Assembly (NCBI GenBank): GCA_002104535.1
Contig: NBOG01000002.1
Location: 256,240-320,239, forward strand
From: Cognaticolwellia sediminilitoris
GTDB lineage: Bacteria; Pseudomonadota; Gammaproteobacteria; Enterobacterales; Alteromonadaceae
DNA length: 64,000 bases
Direction of reading: 5' to 3'
In this document: positions 1 to 10,951 of the stretch, piece after piece
How positions within the stretch are numbered: position 1 is the first letter of the stretch
Layout of the letters: each line of letters begins with the position of its first letter
Notes under the pieces: generated by a model
What the model saw: only the letters and a program-made list of their open reading frames with translations
Told to the model about the DNA's origin: nothing
Databases searched by the model: none
Position numbers and translations under genes: made by a program

Positions 1-211
1 TTATTTAATTTTCAATAAAAGTTAAATAATAATTTTATAACGTTTGATGAATTCTGAAAAGCTTGTAAAGGATAAAGCTATATAAACAAGAAACTATCGA
101 GTTACATTATTATGACTCATTAGCCAGTCATCCTACCATTCTAAAAAAGCTACCTTTCCTATTTGATTTAGTCTACAATTCGCGCCGATTATTCAACAGA
201 AGGGAATGCTC
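1..211. other. AT-rich left-edge region without a recognised gene
   Basis: I see no coding frame with a convincing start or a recognisable protein tail here, so the end of the upstream gene lies outside the window. A TACAAT hexamer at about 174-179 could be a -10 element for the small gene at 212. An AGAAGGG Shine-Dalgarno-like stretch at about 198-204 ends seven bases before that gene's ATG. Confidence 0.4.
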
Positions 212-334
212 ATGTCTGAAGAGAACTTCAAAGATAGCTCATCTATCGTCCATTTACTTATCGCTTTACTGGTGACTTTAGCTGCGCCATTACTGCCAAT
301 GTTAGCCGGTTGGTTTACATTGTTGTCTAATTAA
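212..334 (+). CDS. Small single-span membrane peptide, 40 aa
   Basis: A complete 40-codon frame runs from ATG at 212 to TAA at 332-334. It has a good Shine-Dalgarno (AGAAGGG) seven bases upstream. The first eleven residues are polar and charged (MSEENFKD...). Residues 12-38 are almost entirely hydrophobic and could form one membrane span. It lies just before the response-regulator gene at 351, with 16 bases between them, so the two may share a transcript. I do not recognise the family, and a leader or regulatory peptide is also possible. The support is the ribosome binding site and the clean split into a polar head and a hydrophobic tail. Confidence 0.5.
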   Translation: MSEENFKDSSSIVHLLIALLVTLAAPLLPMLAGWFTLLSN

Positions 335-350
335 GCGACTACTCGTTTTA

Positions 351-734
351 ATGAAAATACTTATTGTTGATGATAACAAATTTATCCTAAATAACCTTTC
401 GAGCCTGGTTTCTGCTGAAGGTTATTATGTGGAAACTGCTTGTAATGGACTTGCTGCATCTGAAAAATTAGAAAATGATCAATACCAAGTAGTGATCATT
501 GACCACCTAATGCCAATTATGGATGGTATTCAGTTGAGTAAACACTTACGACAACACAAGCGTTATATAAATACACCTATTATATTTATGACCTCACAAG
601 GGCAGGCTGCAGTTCAGAAAGTTTGTAACACGGCTCTATTTACTGCGATTGTTGAAAAACCGATAGATGAAGAAAACCTGATGATGTTAATAAACGATCT
701 ACAATCATCAAATACTCGTTACCTGTCACTATAA
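351..734 (+). CDS. Single-domain CheY-like response regulator
   Basis: This 127-residue protein is one receiver (REC) domain with no output domain. The acidic pair D7-D8, the phospho-acceptor D51 (in IIDHLMP), T81 (in FMTSQ) and K103 (in EKPID) are all in canonical positions, so the phosphorylation chemistry should be intact. Such stand-alone receivers act by protein-protein contact, as CheY does on flagellar motors or Spo0F does in phosphorelays. No histidine kinase or chemotaxis gene is nearby, so the partner cannot be named. The gene sits between the 40-aa peptide and apt. It is probably cytoplasmic. The family call is firm and the specific role unknown. Confidence 0.85.
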   Translation: MKILIVDDNKFILNNLSSLVSAEGYYVETACNGLAASEKLENDQYQVVIIDHLMPIMDGIQLSKHLRQHKRYINTPIIFMTSQGQAAVQKVCNTALFTAIVEKPIDEENLMMLINDLQSSNTRYLSL

Positions 735-788
735 TTTCCCCGTGAATTGCTTTATTCTGTAGCTAAAATTATTTTTGAATTTTAGATC

Positions 789-1334
789 ATGACAGAAAAA
801 GATATTATCGTTTTAAAAGAAGCTATTCACACTATTGCCGATTATCCAAAACCGGGCATAATGTTCAGAGATGTAACCGGCATATTAGATGATGCGGCAG
901 CATTTAAACTGACCATTGACATATTAGTTGAAAAATTCAAAGGCCAAGGCTATACCAAAATTGTTGGTACTGAGGCTCGTGGCTTTTTATTTGGTGCACC
1001 ACTAGCTTATGCTATGGGTATAGGATTTGTTCCGGTCAGAAAACCTGGAAAATTACCCCGAGCAACTTACTCTCAAGACTATCTACTTGAATACGGGCAA
1101 GACACTTTAGAAATACATCAAGACGCGCTAGTAGAAAACGATCGTGTACTTATCATTGATGACTTACTAGCAACTGGCGGAACGATCGAAGCTACAACAA
1201 AGCTTATAAGACGAGTGGGTGCCCATGTACAAGACGCGGCTTTTGTAATTTCATTACCTGATTTGGGTGGTGAAGTGAAGCTGGAAAAAATGGGCTTGTC
1301 AGTATTCTCTTTACTTCAATATGACGGTGATTAG
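789..1334 (+). CDS. apt: Adenine phosphoribosyltransferase
   Basis: Apt salvages adenine by joining it to PRPP to give AMP and pyrophosphate in the cytoplasm. The 181-residue length is normal for the family. The PRPP-binding loop [13 protein letters not shown] lies at residues 120-132, and the upstream EARGF segment (62-66) is the usual Apt signature. The ATG at 789 follows a 54-base gap after the response regulator. dnaX starts eight bases after the stop, which reproduces the common apt-dnaX-ybaB order in Gammaproteobacteria and suggests co-transcription. Nothing is unusual in the sequence. Confidence 0.97.
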   Translation: MTEKDIIVLKEAIHTIADYPKPGIMFRDVTGILDDAAAFKLTIDILVEKFKGQGYTKIVGTEARGFLFGAPLAYAMGIGFVPVRKPGKLPRATYSQDYLLEYGQDTLEIHQDALVENDRVLIIDDLLATGGTIEATTKLIRRVGAHVQDAAFVISLPDLGGEVKLEKMGLSVFSLLQYDGD

Positions 1335-1342
1335 GACCTAAA

Positions 1343-3637
1343 ATGAGCTATCAGGTTTTAGCAAGAAAATGGCGACCAAAATCGTTCAGTGAACTCATGG
1401 GCCAAGAACATGTTGTTACTGTTTTGGTTAATGCGCTTACACAGCAACGGTTACATCATGCCTATCTTTTTACTGGCACACGTGGTGTTGGTAAAACGAC
1501 GATCGCAAGAATATTTGCCAAAAGCCTGAATTGTGAGTCAGGTGTAACGGCAACACCTTGTGGTACTTGCGAAGCCTGTGTAGACATCGATCAAGGGAAG
1601 TTTGTTGATTTACTCGAGATTGACGCCGCATCTCGTACCAAAGTGGACGACACCCGCGAAATACTAGACAACGTGCAATATGCGCCAACCAGAGGGCGGT
1701 ATAAAGTCTATCTGATAGATGAAGTACACATGTTATCACGTAGCAGTTTCAATGCCTTATTGAAAACGCTTGAGGAGCCGCCTGAGCATGTTAAGTTTAT
1801 ACTTGCCACGACCGATCCACAAAAGCTCCCTGTTACCGTGCTTTCACGTTGTTTACAGTTTCATTTAAAAGCACTAACGATTAAGCAAATTAGTGAAAAA
1901 ATTACCGAAATACTGATTAAAGAAGCTGTGACTTTTGATGATGAAGCTATTGCTTTATTAGCCAAAGCAGCACGCGGTAGTATGCGAGATTGTTTAAGTT
2001 TAACCGACCAGTGTATTGCCCAAGGTAAAGGTAATATTGCCAGAGTAGACGTGCAACAAATGTTGGGTGGTGTTGACCGTGATTGGGTATTTAAAATATT
2101 AATCGCAATTTTAAAGCAAGATGCTGCCGGTTTAATGCAATTGTCACTCGCCATCGCCTCGTATGCACCAAGTTACAGTCGATTATCTGCTGAGTTAATT
2201 CAATTACTTCATCAAATAGCTATGGCTCAGGTAGTTGAAACTAACTTTAGTCTGCCGTTAGAACATCAACAAATGTTGAAACGTTTTTGCCAGTTAATGT
2301 CGCCAGAAGACGTGCAACTTTATTACCAAATAGTGTTAACTGCTCGAAAAGATTTACCTTATGCCGATGACGAACAAGCAGCATTCGATATGATGTTGCT
2401 GCGCTTATTGGCGTTCAAACCTGTACTTAATAATCAACAACTACCAGAGCAAAGCACGGTAATCAATAATCAAGTATCGTCAAATGATTTGGAAAGCTTA
2501 AATATTGATGCAGATACTGCATTAGCCCCAGTTGAATCTATTCCTATGAATAATACTAGGATTGAAGTATCGACAGTATTAGCCGAGGAGCCGTCAACGA
2601 GTGAAACTACCGCTAACCAATCTAGCGATATTGCAGCAGATATAACCGACGCAACTATTGCTTCTGAAGCGGATACAAACGCGACATTAACAGTTGAAAT
2701 GGCTGCAATTGAGCAACAAGCGAATACTTTATCGCAAGACATGCCAATAACTGAAAGCGGCCAATCAGAGCACGATAACCAAGATAATAATTTACCAGAG
2801 CAGAGCAGTCTAGAACAAAATATTTCAGCTGAACATAGTACAGGTGAAGACAGTGTTGCTGCCTCCCATATCGAACAAGCTGCTATTGAACATGAGAAGA
2901 TTGAGCACTCTGTTACTGAACAAAGCAGCGTAGGGGTAGATACCTCAACGAGTAATGAAAGCGAAAATACAGAGTTGCAGGCATCAACTGTAACAGAAAG
3001 TACCTTCGACTCTCCCGTTGCTGCCGCTATTGCAACACGAAATATGCTCAGAAGTCGTAAAAAGTCATTGGAAGAAAGCGGAAAAAAGTTTAATGGCGCT
3101 GCTGCCAGCAAAATAGTTAAACCAACAGAAAGTACCCCTGTTGCAGCGCCTGAAACTAAAGAGATTGAAGCACCGAACGTACCTGATATTTCTACTTTGC
3201 CAGAGCAACCTTACAACGAAAGCGTTATTAATCCAGCGACAATAAAATTAGCGAATCAAATTGATAAGTGGGCACACATGATTGACAGTATGTCACTCAT
3301 TGCACGCTTAAGGCAGCTAGCTATACATGCAACAATTGATGAAAATTCAACTGACGACTTGTTAATTTTACAATTAGACCAATCAATAAAACACTTAAAT
3401 AGCGATGCTGCACATAAGCAGTTAGAAGCTCAAATATCTGAATACTTACAACGTAAAATAACGGTAGAGTTGAACATAGTTGAAAAAACTGTCGCAGACC
3501 CTTATCAAATTCAATCAGATATCAATGCCAAGCGTTATGAGTATGCAAAACAAGTTTTAGCAGAAGACGAAATAGTCATCGCACTGCAGCAACAGTTTCA
3601 AGCAGAACTTGATGAAGAAACCATTGTAGCGCGTTAA
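1343..3637 (+). CDS. dnaX: DNA polymerase III subunit tau/gamma
   Basis: This is the clamp-loader ATPase of the replisome. The N-terminal AAA+ region is complete: Walker A GTRGVGKT (45-52), zinc-binding cysteines 64, 73, 76 and 79, Walker B LIDEVH (124-129) and the SRC sensor (168-170). The full 764 residues exceed the 643 of E. coli because of a long acidic Ser/Thr/Glu/Gln-rich linker (about 375-600) before the conserved tau C-terminal domain, which binds the polymerase alpha subunit. Within the linker end lies an A_AAA_AAG heptamer at 3082-3088. A -1 shift there reads one more codon and then TAA, giving a 583-residue gamma form. An AGGA Shine-Dalgarno precedes the ATG. apt lies upstream and ybaB downstream. 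Confidence 0.97.
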   Translation: MSYQVLARKWRPKSFSELMGQEHVVTVLVNALTQQRLHHAYLFTGTRGVGKTTIARIFAKSLNCESGVTATPCGTCEACVDIDQGKFVDLLEIDAASRTKVDDTREILDNVQYAPTRGRYKVYLIDEVHMLSRSSFNALLKTLEEPPEHVKFILATTDPQKLPVTVLSRCLQFHLKALTIKQISEKITEILIKEAVTFDDEAIALLAKAARGSMRDCLSLTDQCIAQGKGNIARVDVQQMLGGVDRDWVFKILIAILKQDAAGLMQLSLAIASYAPSYSRLSAELIQLLHQIAMAQVVETNFSLPLEHQQMLKRFCQLMSPEDVQLYYQIVLTARKDLPYADDEQAAFDMMLLRLLAFKPVLNNQQLPEQSTVINNQVSSNDLESLNIDADTALAPVESIPMNNTRIEVSTVLAEEPSTSETTANQSSDIAADITDATIASEADTNATLTVEMAAIEQQANTLSQDMPITESGQSEHDNQDNNLPEQSSLEQNISAEHSTGEDSVAASHIEQAAIEHEKIEHSVTEQSSVGVDTSTSNESENTELQASTVTESTFDSPVAAAIATRNMLRSRKKSLEESGKKFNGAAASKIVKPTESTPVAAPETKEIEAPNVPDISTLPEQPYNESVINPATIKLANQIDKWAHMIDSMSLIARLRQLAIHATIDENSTDDLLILQLDQSIKHLNSDAAHKQLEAQISEYLQRKITVELNIVEKTVADPYQIQSDINAKRYEYAKQVLAEDEIVIALQQQFQAELDEETIVAR
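3069..3107 (+). promoter_or_regulatory. Probable -1 ribosomal frameshift signal in dnaX
   Basis: The heptamer A_AAA_AAG (3082-3088) is in the correct phase of the dnaX frame (GGA AAA AAG). After a -1 slip the next codons are GTT (3088-3090) and TAA (3091-3093), so the gamma product ends one residue later, as in E. coli dnaX. A Shine-Dalgarno-like GGAAG (about 3070-3074) lies upstream, and a TGGC/GCCA stem with a six-base loop (3094-3107) starts five bases downstream. The layout matches the E. coli three-part signal. The downstream stem is only 4 bp, so efficiency is uncertain. Confidence 0.75.
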
Positions 3638-3704
3638 TCGTTACTTGAAATTTTAGCCGTTAACCACTATCTTTGGCGGCAAATTACTTTTGGAGTGAAA
3701 AATT

Positions 3705-4031
3705 ATGATGAAAGGTGGCATGGGCAACTTAATGAAACAAGCCCAACAAATGCAAGCTAAAATGGCAAAAGCACAAGAAGAGCTAGCCAATATGGAAGTA
3801 ACCGGTGAGTCAGGTGCTGGCATGGTTAAAGTTACCATGACAGGTAACCACAACGTTCGCCGTGTTGTTATCGACGATAGCTTGATGGAAGATGACAAAG
3901 ACATGCTTGAAGACCTAGTTGCTGCAGCAATGAACGATGCTGTACGTCGTGTTGAAGAGCAAAACAAAGAAAAAATGGGCGCGTTAACTGGTGGTATGCA
4001 AATGCCTCCAGGGATGAAAATGCCGTTTTAA
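3705..4031 (+). CDS. ybaB: YbaB/EbfC nucleoid-associated protein
   Basis: A 108-residue member of the YbaB/EbfC family, small dimeric DNA-binding proteins that associate with the nucleoid. The N-terminal half is a charged helix rich in Met, Gln and Lys (residues 7-30). It is followed by the family core with [16 protein letters not shown] and a C-terminal Met/Gly-rich tail. A GGAG Shine-Dalgarno lies nine bases before the ATG at 3705; a second ATG follows at 3708. It follows dnaX as usual, but the normal third gene, recR, is absent and a terminator comes 15 bases after the stop. Confidence 0.95.
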   Translation: MMKGGMGNLMKQAQQMQAKMAKAQEELANMEVTGESGAGMVKVTMTGNHNVRRVVIDDSLMEDDKDMLEDLVAAAMNDAVRRVEEQNKEKMGALTGGMQMPPGMKMPF

Positions 4032-4046
4032 ATTTGAATCCCTTAT

Positions 4047-4074
4047 AAATAGCGCCCTCTGGCGCTATTTTTTT
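4047..4074 (+). terminator. Rho-independent terminator after ybaB
   Basis: A perfect 10-bp stem (AAATAGCGCC / GGCGCTATTT) with a CTCT loop runs into seven or more T residues. It closes the apt-dnaX-ybaB transcript. Confidence 0.93.
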
Positions 4075-4401
4075 GCCTGAACAACTCGGATACCAAATAG
4101 ATACTCAGTTTCAGTGCTGTATTCTAGACGCAAAATTTTATCGTAAGTAAGATCGGGGAGCTCGGTTCCCGCTGACTTTTAAAACTGTTCAGTTGTTGAG
4201 TGTTTTCAACCTGACTGCTTATTGCTTATTGCTTATTGCTTAGTGCTTAGTGGGCTTTAGTATTCTGTAAATAACGGCTTAGCTATTGATAGTTATGTTA
4301 ATATTTAAAAACTTACACCACTAACCATTGAGGTTATTGATTTAGCGTTAATTCTTTTAAGTTAGCGTTGATATTACTTTAACTTGGTTACATGTCTTGG
4401 A
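4075..4401. other. Non-coding stretch between ybaB and the DsbA-like gene
   Basis: No coding frame is supported in these 327 bases. The stretch contains the five-unit heptamer repeat at 4217-4251 and a short GGGA/TCCC hairpin near 4157-4172. In related genomes recR usually sits here directly after ybaB, and I see no remnant of it by eye. Confidence 0.5.
4217..4251 (+). repeat. Tandem heptamer repeat, five units
   Basis: Three copies of GCTTATT are followed by two copies of the variant GCTTAGT, with no gaps. This is a simple-sequence array outside any gene, and slippage could change the copy number between strains. Confidence 0.9.
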
Positions 4402-4407
4402 ATGATT

Positions 4408-5019
4408 ATGAAAGTTATTTTATATTATGTTTACGACCCTATGTGCAGTTGGTGTTGGGGGTACGCTCCGACATGGAAAAAGTTAGAAAATGCGCTTGCT
4501 CCTCATGTTGAAATTGTCTATGGCTTAGGTGGATTGGCAGAAGACTCAGCTCAGGCAATGCCTGAAGAAATGCAGACATTCTTGCAACAAACGTGGCACA
4601 AAATATCCCACCAGCTTGGTACAGACTTTAATTTTGATTTTTGGACGAAGTGTGAACCTCGGCGTTCAACCTATCCAGCATGCAGAGCGGCACTGATTGC
4701 TAGAAAATTTGGTAAAGAGCAAGAGATGCTAAAAGCAATTCAACAAGCATATTATCTAGAGGCTAAAAACCCTTCTGATATAGATACTTTGAAAGTATTA
4801 GCTAGTGATCTAGGTTTAGATGCCGATGATTTTCTACAGCAAATTAGTAGCAAAGAGATAGATATAGAACTCAAACAAGAAATTAATGTTATGAGGCAGA
4901 TGCCAATCAATGGATTTCCTTCACTTGTTTTAGCTACAGGCAACGATGTAACCGCAATTCCAGTAGATTACAAGAACTGGCGTACTAGTTATCAGGCTAT
5001 ATTGAATGAAGGTGACTGA
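4408..5019 (+). CDS. DsbA-family thioredoxin-fold protein
   Basis: This resembles the DsbA-like group annotated as predicted protein-disulfide isomerase with a CxxC motif. The active site CSWC lies near the N-terminus (residues 12-18, in DPMCSWCWG), on the first strand of a thioredoxin fold. An insert of helical character follows, then a cis-Pro region (INGFPSLV). There is no signal peptide, so it is probably cytoplasmic, unlike classical DsbA. I chose the ATG at 4408 because GGA lies six bases before it; ATG 4402 and upstream TTG 4384 are alternatives. The last codons and the stop lie inside the left arm of the palindromic element at 5011, so insertion may have altered the C-terminus. Confidence 0.8.
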   Translation: MKVILYYVYDPMCSWCWGYAPTWKKLENALAPHVEIVYGLGGLAEDSAQAMPEEMQTFLQQTWHKISHQLGTDFNFDFWTKCEPRRSTYPACRAALIARKFGKEQEMLKAIQQAYYLEAKNPSDIDTLKVLASDLGLDADDFLQQISSKEIDIELKQEINVMRQMPINGFPSLVLATGNDVTAIPVDYKNWRTSYQAILNEGD

Positions 5020-5187
5020 AGTCGCCCCTACGAAGAACAGGCATTTTCTTTTGTAGGTTGGTCTTTAGGCCAACACACTCATATGTTTTGATTTTTCGGG
5101 TTAAAGCCCGACCTACAAATTATTAAGATCAAAGCCTAATCCACCACCGAGAAGATATTAATCACCGTAGGGGCGAGTTTACTCGCC
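5011..5187. repeat. Palindromic MITE-like element, copy 1
   Basis: 177 bp with 22-bp imperfect terminal inverted repeats: GGTGACTGAAGTCGCCCCTA at the left and TAGGGGCGAGTTTACTCGCC at the right. Inside lies a second inverted pair built on TTTGTAGGTTGG and CCGACCTACAAA, so the element can fold into nested hairpins. It has no coding capacity. The left arm overlaps the stop codon of the DsbA-like gene. A second copy starts 30 bp downstream in the same orientation. Confidence 0.85.
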
Positions 5188-5217
5188 GTACCACATGGCT
5201 AGATATAATCACAAAAA

Positions 5218-5395
5218 GGCGACTGAAGTCGCCCCTACGAAGAACGCACATTTTCTTTTGTAGGTTGGTCTTTAAGCCAACACACTCATATGTTTTGATT
5301 TTTTCTGGCTGAAGCCCGACCTACAAATGATTAAGATCAAAGCCTAATCCACCACCGAGAAGATATTAATCACCGTAGGGGCGAGTTTACTCGCC
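5218..5395. repeat. Palindromic MITE-like element, copy 2
   Basis: 178 bp and nearly identical to copy 1, with a cleaner left arm (GGCGACTGAAGTCGCC). The differences are small substitutions and short indels near the inner hairpin. The two copies stand as direct repeats with a 30-bp spacer (5188-5217). It is non-coding, and its folding could also end transcription from the DsbA-like gene. Confidence 0.85.
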
Positions 5396-5484
5396 GGTTT
5401 AATATGTTTTCTTTAAATGCCTGAATTAGGCTGTAGCAAGTCCGAAAAATATCGGCACTTAACTCACCAGAAAAACCGATAATT

Positions 5485-6063
5485 TTAAGCGAGTGCTTTC
5501 TCAACAAGTCTTGATAAATGTGTGGGTAAAGTCAAGGTTAATGCTATTTCTTGGCCTTGAGTTGACATTTTTCGCCAGGTTAATTGTAAAATACGAATGA
5601 TTTTTTCTTCTTTATGTTTAGCGGCGAATTCTTCAAAATAGTATTGTAGGAACACTAAACACGCGACATCTTCTAAAGTTTGCGAATCACTGTTCGACTT
5701 TAAATTTTGTTTGCGAATAATCAAAGCCGTTGCTTCAGCATCTTCAACGCTATAGCCATGGGCTAACATTACTGCTTTTGCCGTTGCGCCATGATAAATA
5801 CCCAGCGCTTTACGCCAACTTAGATAACCTTGTTTTCCTTCAGGAAAATCTGTGCGTTTTAGCTGCCAGCGTTTAACATGTTGGGCGCGTACTGCAATTT
5901 GTAAATGCTCGCTTGAATTTGGCCAATATTTTTCCAAACAAGCGGTCATGTATTGACTATATAACAACTCTTTTGGATGGCTAATGCCGTCAACAACAGT
6001 GAAATTGATATCTTCTTTGTTGATAGTGTCGATAGCGTGTAAAACATTTTCTAATTGTGTCAT
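5485..6063 (-). CDS. DUF4202 family protein
   Basis: A 192-residue soluble protein matching the DUF4202 family. It has the characteristic segments KELLYSQYMTACL (about 32-44), LQIAVRAQHVKRW (about 54-66) and GYLSWRKALG (about 79-88). The conserved His, Arg and Trp residues suggest a helical HD-like fold, but no function is established and I do not assign one. The ATG at 6063 starts MTQLEN. The gene is divergent from pyrG with 242 bases between them, so it has its own promoter. Its 3' end faces the MITE-like repeats. Confidence 0.85.
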   Translation of the reverse strand: MTQLENVLHAIDTINKEDINFTVVDGISHPKELLYSQYMTACLEKYWPNSSEHLQIAVRAQHVKRWQLKRTDFPEGKQGYLSWRKALGIYHGATAKAVMLAHGYSVEDAEATALIIRKQNLKSNSDSQTLEDVACLVFLQYYFEEFAAKHKEEKIIRILQLTWRKMSTQGQEIALTLTLPTHLSRLVEKALA

Positions 6064-6269
6064 AGCGATTTTATTTTTTATTAAGCATTAAAGTCTTAGT
6101 TTACTTGGTTTTTCCAGAGATAAATATCTATTGTAGTCGAATCACACTAAAGCTCTTAAATTTTGTGCAACTAGATGCAATGATCATATTGTCGTGAACA
6201 CGCCTTTTAAGTATAATGCTTTCCCGTCCTACTAAATTCATTTGTTGACCTTAAATCAAATCAATTTAG

Positions 6270-7943
<1,674 letters not shown>

Positions 7944-7956
7944 CTCGAACTAATTA

Positions 7957-7990
7957 AAAAACCGTAGCTTATTGCTGCGGTTTTGTTTTT
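7957..7990 (+). terminator. Rho-independent terminator after pyrG
   Basis: The stem AAAACCGTAGC / GCTGCGGTTTT (one G-U pair) with a TTATT loop is followed by a T-rich run. It separates pyrG from eno. Confidence 0.88.
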
Positions 7991-8088
7991 AACTGGCTTA
8001 ATATTTATTGTCACTAAAAGCAGCTAAAAATTTATTACAAATTTAACTTTTAATTTATCGTTTATAACCTGCCTCGTGCAGTTAATAA

Positions 8089-9402
<1,314 letters not shown>

Positions 9403-9419
9403 CGTAAATTTATTTGCTT

Positions 9420-9472
9420 GATAGCACTGTGATAGCGTCAGTTGCGTGCAACTTCCTTGTCACAGCACTATC
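9420..9472 (+). other. Structured 3' UTR hairpin after eno
   Basis: An outer imperfect stem pairs GATAGCACTGTGA (9420-9432) with TCACAGCACTATC (9460-9472), with two adjacent mismatches. Inside it lies the palindrome AGTTGCGTGCAACT (9440-9453). No T-run follows, so this is not a standard terminator. It may protect the eno transcript or be a small structured RNA. Confidence 0.5.
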
Positions 9473-9546
9473 ACGCTGCTAATTTAAGCGTTATTTATGT
9501 TTAATTTTAAATGTGTAAACATATTAAGATGAGACATTTAGAAAGT

Positions 9547-9580
9547 ATAAAGCCACTCAATGAGTGGCTTTATTGTTTTG
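9547..9580. terminator. Bidirectional terminator between eno and uraA
   Basis: A perfect 13-bp inverted repeat ATAAAGCCACTCA / TGAGTGGCTTTAT is separated by one base, with T-rich sequence on the plus strand side. It sits between the convergent ends of eno and uraA and can serve both. Confidence 0.8.
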
Positions 9581-9594
9581 ATAGTTCAGGGGGG

Positions 9595-10872
9595 TTAAGC
9601 TTTTGGCGTTTCTTTTGGTAAAAGCAAGTTCAAACCGATAGCCACTAATGCGCACAAACTAATACCTTGAATGCTAAAACCGCCTAAGTTTAATGCCATT
9701 CCACCAATACCAAAAACCAAGACAACGGCAAAGATGATGAAGTTACGTGGTTGATCAAAGTCCACTTTAGCTTTCACTAAACTGCCCAAGCCAACACTGG
9801 CGATTAAACCAAAAAGTAACATCATAATACCGCCCATAACTGCGCCCGGTATGGTGTGTAATAGCGCGCCGAGTTTACCGACAAATGCCATGATAATTGC
9901 AGCACAGGCAGCCCAAGTCATAATTCTAGGGTTGAACGCTTTGGTTAGCATTACAGCGCCGGTTACTTCTGAATAGGTTGTGTTTGGCGGACCGCCCAAC
10001 ATTGATGCTGCGGTAGTGGCGATACCGTCACCGAGTAACGTACGATGTAAACCCGGCTTTTTAATATAGTCTTTACCGGTTGCTGAGCTGATCGCGAGAA
10101 TGTCGCCAATGTGCTCTATGGCTGGCGCAATAGCTATGGGCAACATGTAGATTATCGCCTGCCAATTAAACTCTGGTGCCGTGAATTTAGGTATGGCAAA
10201 CCATGGCGCATTTTGTACTGGTGTGAAGTCGATAATACCGTGATAAAGCGACAAAAGGTAACCAACAACAATACCTGATAATATCGGCATTAATCGCATA
10301 AAACCTTTACTAAATGCTGACACAAGTAGCGTAGTTAATAACGCGGGTAGTGAAATGCTTAATGCAAGTGATTGGCTAATTAATTGGTTTGAACCATCAC
10401 CAGTGCGACCTAGCGCCATATGTACGGCAACTGGGGCAAGTGATAAACCAATAACCATGATGATAGGACCAGTAACAATCGGAGGTAAATACTTACTGAT
10501 AAAGCCGACACCTCGGGCTTTTATCAAACCACCAAAGCAGGCATACACGACACCGACTACCGCAAGTGCTCCCATAGTTGCTGGAATACCCCATGTTTGC
10601 GTGCTGTACATAATAGGGGCAATAAAAACGAATGATGAGGCTAAAAATACCGGTACTTGTCGTTTTGTTACTAATTGAAATAATAAGGTACCAATACCAG
10701 CAGTACATAAGGCTACGTTAGGATCTAGCCCGGTAAGTAGTGGCATTAATACTAAGGCACCAAACGCGACAAAAAGCATTTGAGTACCAGTCAACACTTC
10801 TTTAATAAGTGTTTGACTATTATTAGCAAGGTTATTGTCTAAATTATGGTTTGTATTATTTTCTGTAGTCAT
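9595..10872 (-). CDS. uraA: Uracil permease of the NCS2 family
   Basis: A 425-residue inner-membrane transporter of the nucleobase-cation symporter 2 family, expected to import uracil with protons. Many hydrophobic spans run through the protein after a polar 25-residue N-terminus. Family segments include PAIEHIGDI (about 249-257), with the conserved glutamate that contacts the base, and the GGPPNTTYSE motif (about 293-302). It lies 79 bases downstream of upp on the same strand. The pair imports uracil and converts it to UMP. The ATG at 10872 is the clear start. Confidence 0.94.
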   Translation of the reverse strand: MTTENNTNHNLDNNLANNSQTLIKEVLTGTQMLFVAFGALVLMPLLTGLDPNVALCTAGIGTLLFQLVTKRQVPVFLASSFVFIAPIMYSTQTWGIPATMGALAVVGVVYACFGGLIKARGVGFISKYLPPIVTGPIIMVIGLSLAPVAVHMALGRTGDGSNQLISQSLALSISLPALLTTLLVSAFSKGFMRLMPILSGIVVGYLLSLYHGIIDFTPVQNAPWFAIPKFTAPEFNWQAIIYMLPIAIAPAIEHIGDILAISSATGKDYIKKPGLHRTLLGDGIATTAASMLGGPPNTTYSEVTGAVMLTKAFNPRIMTWAACAAIIMAFVGKLGALLHTIPGAVMGGIMMLLFGLIASVGLGSLVKAKVDFDQPRNFIIFAVVLVFGIGGMALNLGGFSIQGISLCALVAIGLNLLLPKETPKA

Positions 10873-10951
10873 ACTTTACTCAATAAAACTGCCAGCAAGC
10901 TGGCAGTAAAGTAAGGGTTATTTTCTACTAAGCGTCATTACTTAGCGCCAG

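Noticed and set aside
3058-3064. T_AAA_AAG as the dnaX slip site
   Set aside because: The first base is T, so P-site re-pairing is poorer. The later A_AAA_AAG is the standard heptamer; both would end at the same -1 stop.
2470-3111. Minus-strand 213-codon frame opposite the dnaX linker
   Set aside because: The low-complexity linker creates an open mirror frame of Ser/Leu/Val; there is no start signal.
4075-5484. A small RNA or recR remnant in the repeat-rich spacer
   Set aside because: The sequence is explained by the heptamer array and two palindromic elements; no recR motif was found by eye.
10355-10678. Plus-strand open frame opposite uraA
   Set aside because: It is antisense to a clearly conserved transporter and has no start signal.
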